This document shows positions 19,965 to 24,420 of a stretch of 24,420 bases of DNA, one piece after another; the stretch's first letter is position 1, and each line of letters begins with the position of its first letter. A program made the translations under genes and the position numbers. The notes under the pieces are model-generated. The model did no database searches, was not told the DNA's origin, and was given only the letters and a program-made list of their open reading frames with translations. This DNA is from a virus: positions 1 through 24,420 of IMG/VR virus record IMGVR_UViG_3300050821_014528, one strand, 5' to 3'.

Positions 19965-20485
19965 GGTACCTGCTTGGCGCGAATCGCGGCGCTATAGGTC
20001 TGCCAGCCGGCCTGGTCCTTGGCCTTGAGGTACGGCCACGCATGGCCGAAGGTGATCATCGCATTTTGCATCCAGGTGACGCCCTCGCCGCGCGAGCCCC
20101 ACAGATTGGTGCATCCCAAGTCTGCCGCTAGGGTTGCTAGTGTCGCGCCGTGCGGCAGTTTGCCCTCCTGATACTCTTGGGCGAATATCCAGTCACGGTC
20201 GCTCGCTTGCTTGATCTCGGCGTCTTTTTCGGCCTGCCATTGCTCAAGCAAATCCAGCCGATGGGCCTCGATCAGTTCGAGTTGGTTCTCGTAGTACCAC
20301 GAGCTTCGGCCGCGGCCTTGGAGGAACAAGGTATATTCACGTTCGTTCTGCTCACTGGAGCCGCCGTACTGGTCCTTGTAGGAGCCGATCACGATGGCAT
20401 CGATATCGGCCGCGAAGTGCCACATCATTGACCCTAAGTCTTTGGCCACGTGCACGAGGTCGCCCCGCTGGAATTTCTGAGTCAT
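19961..20485 (-). CDS. Conserved-looking phage protein with N-terminal SH3-like region
   Basis: 174 aa, ATGA at both ends. N-terminal beta-rich segment QRGDLVHVAKDLGSMMWHFA then DAIVIGSYKDQYGGSSEQ and EREYTLFLQGRGRSSWYYEN, like a small barrel that binds a ligand or peptide. The helical linker (LDLLEQWQAEKDAEIKQASD) leads into a C-terminal domain (LAADLGCTNLWGSRGEGVTW, ITFGHAWPYLKAKDQAGW). I have the impression of a recurrent phage hypothetical but no function. Confidence 0.72.
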   Translation of the reverse strand: MTQKFQRGDLVHVAKDLGSMMWHFAADIDAIVIGSYKDQYGGSSEQNEREYTLFLQGRGRSSWYYENQLELIEAHRLDLLEQWQAEKDAEIKQASDRDWIFAQEYQEGKLPHGATLATLAADLGCTNLWGSRGEGVTWMQNAMITFGHAWPYLKAKDQAGWQTYSAAIRAKQVP

Positions 20486-20691
20486 GGGAGGCTCTGCAGC
20501 AAGGCGAGCTTTTCATCGAGCAGGGCGAGCAACGCGCAGCGGTCGCGGTGCGCAATCAGGTACTGCGCGTAGGCAGAATGGTAATCGCCTCCCAGGAAGA
20601 TGCCGTCGGCGACTCGCTGCCGAATTGCATCGAACTCTTCGGGCGTCAAGATCGGCGGCGGGAAAGGCCGAAAGGGAAATGAGTTATTCAT
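20482..20691 (-). CDS. Small hypothetical protein
   Basis: 69 aa from ATG 20691, just after GGGGAGG; the in-frame extension to 21000 is Arg/Ser-rich shadow of the upstream gene. Sequence PFRPFPPPILTPEEFDAIRQ then helices (YHSAYAQYLIAHRDRCALLA, LLDEKLALLQ). ATGA with the next gene downstream. Function unknown. Confidence 0.63.
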   Translation of the reverse strand: MNNSFPFRPFPPPILTPEEFDAIRQRVADGIFLGGDYHSAYAQYLIAHRDRCALLALLDEKLALLQSLP

Positions 20692-21028
20692 CGTCCTCCC
20701 CGGGTTCGCGTTCTTTGACCGGCGCCTCGAGCGGCAGCGGCGAGGCGTGGGCGTTACAGTCCTCTTTCGCCTGTTCCCACGTAAAGCGCCGATTGCCAAT
20801 GACCGAGTGCGGCAAGAGTTTGGCGGTGTAGCGCGCCCCCTCGCCCGTGCCTGACTGTTCGACACAGAAGCGGCCGCAGCCCGAGACGATCCGGGTAGCG
20901 GACTCCTTGCGCCAGTGCAGCGCTGCACGCCCATCGGGCTTGTTGCGCTGAATCTTCGCGCGCACTTTCGCCAAGCGAATCTCCGCCAGGTCATCGTCAT
21001 AGGCGCGCCGTCGGGCGCCCTCGCTCAT
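20684..21028 (-). CDS. Hypothetical phage protein
   Basis: 114 aa from ATG 21028, overlapping the DUF5131 stop (ATGA); ATG 21043 is an alternative. The N-terminus is helical and basic (DDLAEIRLAKVRAKIQRNKP), the middle beta-like (RIVSGCGRFCVEQSGTGEGA) with TAKLLPHSVIGNRRFTWEQA, and the tail acidic. It overlaps the downstream gene by 8 bases. Function unknown. Confidence 0.66.
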   Translation of the reverse strand: MSEGARRRAYDDDLAEIRLAKVRAKIQRNKPDGRAALHWRKESATRIVSGCGRFCVEQSGTGEGARYTAKLLPHSVIGNRRFTWEQAKEDCNAHASPLPLEAPVKEREPGEDDE

Positions 21029-21903
21029 CGGTCGATCGGCCATTCGCGCACCTGCAGGTCTTTCGGGAAGGACTCGAAGTCTTTGTAGTCGGCGGTATCG
21101 GCTTGGGAGAGCTGCTTCATGAAGAAGGGAATTTCCTGACGTTCGCATTCCTGTCGCAGCGCACGCGCCCAGTCAAGGTTCATGCTCCGCGCTCCGGCGC
21201 CGCTCTCGCCGCCGGCAATGACCCAGCAAAGTCCCTCGTTGTCTTCCCACTGACCCGTACCGCCGCAGTCGTAGCAGGGTTCAGCATCATCCTCGTAGTC
21301 TGGGTAGGTCGCTCCGATAGCGACGACCTCGCCAGTGCCGGCGCACTTTGGACAGAAGCCTGGCTGGAAGGCGGAAAGGTCGATGGAACCCAATAGCGGT
21401 TCGCAGGAGAGAAACCGAATCGCGGCCGGAACCCCGAGGAGTTTCGGGATATCGCGGTCCGCCTCGTGCTGCTCGCAGACCGAGATCCCGAGCCACACAT
21501 TCGGATAGCCCTCGCCCCAGTCGGGCGGCAGCATCTTGGTGGCATTGCCGATCCTTTTCGTCAAGACGAGCCAGTCGAGCGCCGGGGTCCTTCTGATCAG
21601 GTCCCAGAGCCGCTCGCGCTCGAAGTCCAAGAGCATATGGTTGTCGAACACATCCGACATCGAGTTGCAGAAGACGCGCGGTCGCGTGCCCTCCTTGACG
21701 GCCTTTGCATTCCACTTGAGCGGCTCCGCCCAGTGGTGCGCACCGAAGAAACGCCGGTCGGCGTGGACGCCCCAGAGGTTTGGGAATCCGGTGCGCTTCG
21801 CCCAGGTCTCGGCATAGCAATTGTCGCAGCCGGGCGATACTTTGGAACAGCCCCAGTGTGAATTGAAGGAAAAATCAGTCCACTCTATCGTCGTCTCAGC
21901 CAC
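21025..21903 (-). CDS. Phage Gp37/Gp68-family (DUF5131) protein with extra zinc-finger pair
   Basis: 292 aa from GTG 21903, with a strong GGAGG upstream; the frame extends to 22278 but that is shadow. Start TTIEWTDFSFNSHWGC SKV is the family signature, continuing SPGCDNCYAETWAKR with Cys19, Cys26 and Cys29, a cluster-like set. Further family parts: RVFCNSMSDVFDNH, DWLVLTKR, PNVWLGISVCEQ, IRFLSCEPLLG, WVIAGGESGAGAR. The family looks related to radical-SAM/TIM-barrel proteins, and its reaction is not established to my knowledge. Residues 184-215 add two DnaJ-type CxxCxGxG units (CPKCAGTG, CYDCGGTG). It is coupled to the HNH gene upstream. Confidence 0.88.
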   Translation of the reverse strand: MAETTIEWTDFSFNSHWGCSKVSPGCDNCYAETWAKRTGFPNLWGVHADRRFFGAHHWAEPLKWNAKAVKEGTRPRVFCNSMSDVFDNHMLLDFERERLWDLIRRTPALDWLVLTKRIGNATKMLPPDWGEGYPNVWLGISVCEQHEADRDIPKLLGVPAAIRFLSCEPLLGSIDLSAFQPGFCPKCAGTGEVVAIGATYPDYEDDAEPCYDCGGTGQWEDNEGLCWVIAGGESGAGARSMNLDWARALRQECERQEIPFFMKQLSQADTADYKDFESFPKDLQVREWPIDR

Positions 21904-22339
21904 GGCTCCTCCTTTTGGCCCTATAGGCGCGCCACCACGCTGCTGGCCGGCGCGCTGTGTCACGCTGTCGACGGCAGGCGACGCATTCCCGCGTTCCATT
22001 AGCCCGCAATCTTGTGTTGTCCGGGGTGAACGGATGACCGTGGACACACGCCGTTTGCTGCGCCTTTGGGCTATCCCTTTTCGCGTGGCAAGGTTTGCAG
22101 ACCGCCTCGACGTCCAGGTGGTGCTCAGCGGCGTATCCCTTGTAGTGGTCGTAGTCATGCGGCTTCCCATCGGACTCGTACCGATGGTCGCAATCGACGC
22201 AAGGCAGCGTGTTCGGATGCACCCGATAGCCACTACGAACCTCGACGTTGATGCGCTGACGCGCCTGCAATTTGTCACCGTCCCTCGCAGCCATCGGCGC
22301 CGGCCCCGCCTTCCCAGTGATTGGATTTACCCCAGCCAT
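21896..22339 (-). CDS. HNH endonuclease (recombination-endonuclease VII-like)
   Basis: 147 aa from ATG 22339 (TGATG); the extension to 22468 overlaps the upstream gene. CVDCDHRY (Cys47, Cys50), then HDYDHYKGYAAEHHLDVEAV with the HxxxH-type active site, then CKPCHAKRD (Cys81, Cys84, His85): a beta-beta-alpha-metal nuclease. A second motif near residues 98-125 (CVHGHPFTPDNTRLRANG then RECVACRRQR) is the small DNA-binding tail often seen in phage HNH proteins. Possible roles are DNA cleavage in packaging, recombination, or homing; it does not interrupt a recognisable gene. Confidence 0.85.
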   Translation of the reverse strand: MAGVNPITGKAGPAPMAARDGDKLQARQRINVEVRSGYRVHPNTLPCVDCDHRYESDGKPHDYDHYKGYAAEHHLDVEAVCKPCHAKRDSPKAQQTACVHGHPFTPDNTRLRANGTRECVACRRQRDTARRPAAWWRAYRAKRRSRG

Positions 22340-22527
22340 CAGATCGGCTCCGGCATGGGTGGCGTGCACGCGATCGCTTGGAGGCGGACATCGCCGCCCC
22401 AAGGGTCTGGGCTCAACCGATAGACGCGGAACTCGGTGGCCACGAAGACGTAGTTCTCGTACCGGCAAATGCCGACGATGCGGCCCGCCTCGAAGGGAAT
22501 GTGGCCTACGACGTCCTCAATCAACAT
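22339..22527 (-). CDS. Small hypothetical protein
   Basis: 62 aa from ATG 22527 (AAGG upstream); the frame is open to 22626 but overlaps another gene there. Beta-rich sequence with alternating hydrophobic residues: IPFEAGRIVGICRYENYVFV, TEFRVYRLSPDPWGGDVRLQ. It reads like a small beta-sheet module, propeller-blade-like, of unknown use. It ends TGATG with the HNH gene. Two DnaA-box-like 9-mers lie across its start. Confidence 0.62.
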   Translation of the reverse strand: MLIEDVVGHIPFEAGRIVGICRYENYVFVATEFRVYRLSPDPWGGDVRLQAIACTPPMPEPI

Positions 22528-22825
22528 GTGGACAACCTTGTTGATAACTTGTTGGCAAAATCGATGCAGGCTGCATCTCCTGCCCTTTCTCCCTCTTGGT
22601 ATGGATACTCGGGTCCCCTCCCGCATCGAGTGCGAGCTCCATTTCAGGACCGGGTCGCAAGTGGCGCAGCGTTGCCCGGGTTAACCGTTCTTTGAGGGTC
22701 AGGCCGGTTTCGGCCATCAGCTTTCGTGCCTCAGACGGGTGTCGAGGGACGCGCTTGCGGACTGCATTCAATTGGGAATTGAGGAAGTCAATAGACACAT
22801 TTTTGTGTATACTGCTGCCTGCCAT
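22517..22825 (-). CDS. Hypothetical protein, first gene after the operator hairpin
   Basis: 102 aa from ATG 22825; the frame is open further upstream (to 23116) but crosses the regulator genes as shadow. The N-terminal 60 residues are helical and basic (VSIDFLNSQLNAVRKRVPRH, SEARKLMAETGLTLKERLTR); the rest is flexible. GGTGGGG upstream is a possible but distant ribosome-binding site. It is the first gene after the 22881-22904 palindrome. Function unknown. Confidence 0.58.
   Translation of the reverse strand: MAGSSIHKNVSIDFLNSQLNAVRKRVPRHPSEARKLMAETGLTLKERLTRATLRHLRPGPEMELALDAGGDPSIHTKREKGQEMQPASILPTSYQQGCPHVD
22527..22547 (+). other. Pair of DnaA-box-like 9-mers
   Basis: TGTGGACAA (22527-22535) and TGTTGATAA (22539-22547) are each one mismatch from the E. 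coli DnaA box (TTATCCACA, reverse complement), in the same orientation, 3 bases apart. They lie across a gene junction. A chance match is possible; no AT-rich unwinding element was identified beside them. Confidence 0.25.
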
Positions 22826-22880
22826 GGCGGTGTCATCCCCACCCAATTGGCGGTCAAGAAGCCGATAACTTCGCGACACC

Positions 22881-22904
22881 AATGCCCCCGTCACAGGGGG
22901 CATT
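22881..22904. repeat. 24-bp palindrome, likely operator or 5' hairpin
   Basis: AATGCCCCC (22881-22889) and GGGGGCATT (22896-22904) are a perfect 9-bp inverted repeat with a 6-base centre. It fills most of the 116-base non-coding gap 22826-22941 between the regulators and the rest of the minus-strand array. There is no T-run after it on either strand. It sits at the expected start of a weak minus-strand promoter, so it could be a repressor site or a hairpin at the 5' end of the message. Confidence 0.65.
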
Positions 22905-22906
22905 GC

Positions 22907-22936
22907 TTTATACGCCCCTCGATTTGACTTATGCAA
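22907..22936 (-). promoter_or_regulatory. Possible leftward promoter for the main array
   Basis: Read on the minus strand: TTGCAT (complement of 22931-22936), an 18-base spacer, and TATAAA (complement of 22907-22912). The -10 matches 5 of 6 sigma-70 positions; the -35 is weak. Transcription would start near 22900, inside the palindrome. Confidence 0.35.
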
Positions 22937-22941
22937 GTGCT

Positions 22942-23136
22942 TCAAGGTCGCTCCGCGCAGATGCGCGAGACGCTGCCCTGCGAGATGCCGACCGAGGCCG
23001 CGATATCGATCTGCCGGCGGCGTTCCAAGAAGCGCAGGCGTTTGACGGTCGCGCGCATCTCCTTGGTGATCTTGGGATACGCCAGGGAACGCAAAGGCCT
23101 TCCGCAGTGCGGACAAATGCCCGTCTGGTCAAGCAT
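22942..23136 (-). CDS. Small zinc-finger plus helix-turn-helix regulator
   Basis: 64 aa from ATG 23136, overlapping the end of the repressor gene by 8 bases (ATGCTTGA). CPHC at residues 8-11 with a nearby Cys suggests a half zinc site. Residues 30-62 form a homeodomain-like HTH: VKRLRFLERRRQIDIAASVG, then ISQGSVSRICAERP as recognition helix. It is co-transcribed with the YdaS-like repressor. A second regulator of the same switch, in the position of CII or an activator, is a reasonable inference. Confidence 0.75.
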   Translation of the reverse strand: MLDQTGICPHCGRPLRSLAYPKITKEMRATVKRLRFLERRRQIDIAASVGISQGSVSRICAERP

Positions 23137-23329
23137 AAAGGGCCGGCAGGAGCCGCTCCCGGGCGACGCCGGAGTCCTTGGCCACCTGTTTGACCCGCTC
23201 CTTCGGTACCCCGCGGGTGCGCCAGTTCTGCACGCCCTGGACGCTGATCCCATAGCGGGCGGCCGCTTTGCTCAAACCGCCCAGGTTCTTGATGGCCAAA
23301 TTGGTGGCTGCGCGCTGTTCTTTGGTCAT
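23129..23329 (-). CDS. Cro/CI-type (YdaS-like) repressor
   Basis: 66 aa from ATG 23329. Fits the YdaS/XRE family: AIKNLGGLSKAAARYGISVQ, recognition helix GVQNWRTRGVPKERV, then the family ending AKDSGVARERLLPALY. It should bind DNA as a dimer and control the divergent promoters directly upstream. There is no Shine-Dalgarno. The likely -10 (complement of 23338-23343) places the transcript start within 0-3 bases of the ATG, so the mRNA is probably leaderless, as for lambda cI from PRM. Confidence 0.85.
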   Translation of the reverse strand: MTKEQRAATNLAIKNLGGLSKAAARYGISVQGVQNWRTRGVPKERVKQVAKDSGVARERLLPALYA

Positions 23330-23376
23330 AAGGTTGTCTTATATCAACTAGAATGAGTTGACACAAGTTAGTTGTC
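23328..23376. promoter_or_regulatory. Cluster of operator-like half-sites
   Basis: Three imperfect palindromes overlap the two promoters: ATAAG-N5-CTTAT (23328-23342), TCAACT-N6-AGTTGA (23344-23361) and GACA-N9-TGTC (23360-23376). A half-site close to AGTTGW or its complement recurs at 23332, 23344, 23356 and 23370, spaced 12-14 bases, about one helical turn. This is the expected target of the adjacent YdaS-like repressor. Confidence 0.5.
23338..23366 (-). promoter_or_regulatory. Leftward promoter of the repressor operon
   Basis: On the minus strand TTGTGT (complement of 23361-23366), a 17-base spacer, and TATAAG (complement of 23338-23343; 5 of 6 to consensus). The expected start near 23331 abuts the repressor ATG at 23329. 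Confidence 0.6.
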
Positions 23377-23387
23377 GGTTGCATAGT
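23358..23387 (+). promoter_or_regulatory. Rightward promoter of the divergent operon
   Basis: A perfect TTGACA (23358-23363) followed after 18 bases by CATAGT (23382-23387; 4 of 6). It overlaps the leftward promoter, so the two should exclude each other. Expected start is near 23394, giving a ~26-base leader with AAAGGCGG before ATG 23420. Confidence 0.6.
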
Positions 23388-23419
23388 CCCGTCCGTCCTA
23401 TACCAAGAAAGGCGGTTTC

Positions 23420-23602
23420 ATGGATGCGAAGACGAACCACGACCGGCTGCTGCGTGCGATCCGCTGCCTGCAGCAGATTCAGCGCACCAATGACCCGAAG
23501 TCGACAATTGCCAAGGCGGCGACTTCAAGTTTAAAGCCGCTCCTCAAAGAAATGGCGACCCTGCCGACCGAAGTCTTGACGCTCGCCGGGAATTCCCCAT
23601 GA
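23420..23602 (+). CDS. Small hypothetical protein, first gene of the rightward operon
   Basis: 60 aa from ATG 23420, preceded by AAAGGCGG. Helical and basic (HDRLLRAIRCLQQIQRTNDP, TSSLKPLLKEMATLPTEVLT). As the first gene under the divergent promoter it is expected to be expressed early; it could be a regulator or host-directed factor, but no motif shows it. ATGA with the next gene. Confidence 0.66.
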   Translation: MDAKTNHDRLLRAIRCLQQIQRTNDPKSTIAKAATSSLKPLLKEMATLPTEVLTLAGNSP

Positions 23603-23985
23603 GCGCGGTCGAATCGCTGGTGGAGTGGCCGCCGGATGAAGTCCGGGACTTGGAGGCGGAGATCAACCGCGCCTTTGTGGTCTTCGAACTGCAAGAGAGG
23701 AATGCCGATGCCTTGAAAGCCTGGCGCTGGCGCCAAGCGATGGCGGAGTTGGCTCCCGCCCTGCAAGGGGTCCTGATGAACGGGGTCTTGCACCTGCCGC
23801 CGCTCTACCCGGATGCGTGCTCGGAGGCCTGGCGCTCGTGCTTGGAGTTGTGGTTCGAGCGGCAGCGGGACCTCGCGCGGCGCTGGATGTTCAAGAATCG
23901 CTGCGCGAAGCGTGCCGTCGGCCTGCCCGTGCGTCCCTGGTCGCGCCAGCCGCTGCCCCTGATGTTCACCCGACAGGCGGAGTAA
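23599..23985 (+). CDS. Hypothetical phage protein
   Basis: 128 aa, ATGA with the upstream gene. Helical, with several Trp and Arg (ALKAWRWRQAMAELAPALQG, CSEAWRSCLELWFERQRDLA, RRWMFKNRCAKRAVG) and a Pro-rich end. No family recognised. Confidence 0.66.
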   Translation: MSAVESLVEWPPDEVRDLEAEINRAFVVFELQERNADALKAWRWRQAMAELAPALQGVLMNGVLHLPPLYPDACSEAWRSCLELWFERQRDLARRWMFKNRCAKRAVGLPVRPWSRQPLPLMFTRQAE

Positions 23986-23989
23986 TCCC

Positions 23990-24385
23990 ATGAACGAACC
24001 CACCGTCAAATTCACCCATTTCACCGATGCCGGGGACGAAGTCGAAGTCTCCCTGCCGGCCAAGTTCGAGGTGTACCTCACGTGTTTGTGCCTCACGTGT
24101 TTAGGCAAGGGCACGCACGTGAATCTGGCCATCGATGGGAATGGCCTCACGCGCGAGGACTTCGACGAGGACCCAGACTTCGCCGAAGCCTACCTGCGGG
24201 GCGATTACGACGTCACGTGCACCGAGTGCAAGGGGCAGCGCGTGGTCGCGGTGGTCGATCAGGAACGATTTACCGCGGAGATGCGCGTTCTGTGGGCGAA
24301 GCACTGTGCTGAGGAGGAGGAAGCGCGCCGCGACTGGGAGTCGGAGCGTTATCTAAGGATGGCCGAGTCGGGGGAGCGCGGGTGA
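23990..24385 (+). CDS. Conserved-looking phage protein with DnaJ-like zinc motif
   Basis: 131 aa, starting 4 bases after the previous stop. LTCLCLTCLGKGTHVNLAID followed by DFDEDPDFAEAYLRGDYDV and CTECKGQRVV gives two CxxCxGxx units flanking a conserved-looking acidic loop, a layout I know from small phage and plasmid hypotheticals. The C-terminus is helical and charged. The first Cys unit contains a 15-base tandem duplication (12 identical bases at 24076 and 24091). Function unknown; zinc binding is likely. Confidence 0.75.
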   Translation: MNEPTVKFTHFTDAGDEVEVSLPAKFEVYLTCLCLTCLGKGTHVNLAIDGNGLTREDFDEDPDFAEAYLRGDYDVTCTECKGQRVVAVVDQERFTAEMRVLWAKHCAEEEEARRDWESERYLRMAESGERG

Positions 24386-24420
24386 TCGTCGAGGCCGTCA
24401 TTTGGTACTGGACGCCGCTC
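24382..24420 (+). CDS. Start of a further rightward gene (3' partial)
   Basis: GTG 24382 overlaps the previous stop (GTGA) and opens a frame that runs off the window after 13 codons (VIVEAVIWYWTPL). Too short to identify. Confidence 0.45.
   Translation, partial: MIVEAVIWYWTPL

Noticed and set aside
21904-22278. N-terminal extension of the DUF5131 frame
   Set aside because: Thr/Arg/Ser-rich shadow over the HNH gene; the family signature begins right after GTG 21903, which has GGAGG.
22881-22904. Palindrome as an intrinsic terminator
   Set aside because: No run of T after it on either strand, and a promoter-like sequence lies directly upstream on the minus strand.
22826-23116. Upstream extension of the 22517-22825 frame
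   Set aside because: Crosses the palindrome and both regulator genes, which are clear in other frames.

Overview
The window is a piece of a tailed bacteriophage (or prophage) genome, probably infecting a Gram-negative bacterium. The support is a terminase pair, a T4-type lysozyme with holin-like and lipoprotein genes, a phage-type divergent regulator region, and very dense packing in which most neighbouring genes overlap by 4 bases (ATGA/GTGA) or share TGATG. GC is high, with a visibly more AT-rich patch around 15.4-16.7 kb. No tRNA, rRNA, CRISPR array or insertion sequence was seen.

Layout. (1) About 1-9.9 kb, mainly + strand, is the end of the late region. It holds the C-terminal part of a large virion-type protein, two small coiled-coil/membrane proteins, lysozyme, holin candidate, a lipoprotein (o-spanin candidate), small unknown genes, a VRR-NUC nuclease, the small terminase, a small HTH protein, the large terminase and an Ig-like/coiled-coil protein. 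It ends at a strong intrinsic terminator (9924-9953). Large terminase at the end of the late block recalls podovirus (T7-like) gene order. Two lone minus-strand ORFs (3505-3807, 9030-9236) sit tail-to-tail inside this block. (2) About 23.3 down to 9.95 kb, minus strand, is one nearly continuous early/accessory array of about 37 mostly small genes. Recognisable members are a YdaS-like repressor, a zinc-finger HTH protein, an HNH endonuclease, a DUF5131 (phage Gp37/Gp68) protein, a DEDD 3'-5' exonuclease, an orphan C5-cytosine methyltransferase and, last, a Thg1-like 3'-5' nucleotidyltransferase. Many others are short and cysteine-rich. (3) From 23420 rightwards a second + strand operon begins, divergent from the repressor across a compact promoter/operator region.

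The most unusual feature lies in the large terminase. It is interrupted by an intein (6571-7524) just before its ATP-binding loop. The intein splicing blocks and both terminase halves are in one open frame, but an apparently intact zinc-finger/HNH homing endonuclease lies inside the intein in the +1 frame, with its own start and ribosome-binding site. The intein frame stays open through about 190 codons of what looks like passenger sequence. This suggests a homing endonuclease uncoupled from its intein by reading frame, which to my knowledge is not a standard architecture; assembly error must be excluded first.

All functional names come from motif recognition by eye. No database search was possible, and most small genes are called as hypothetical.
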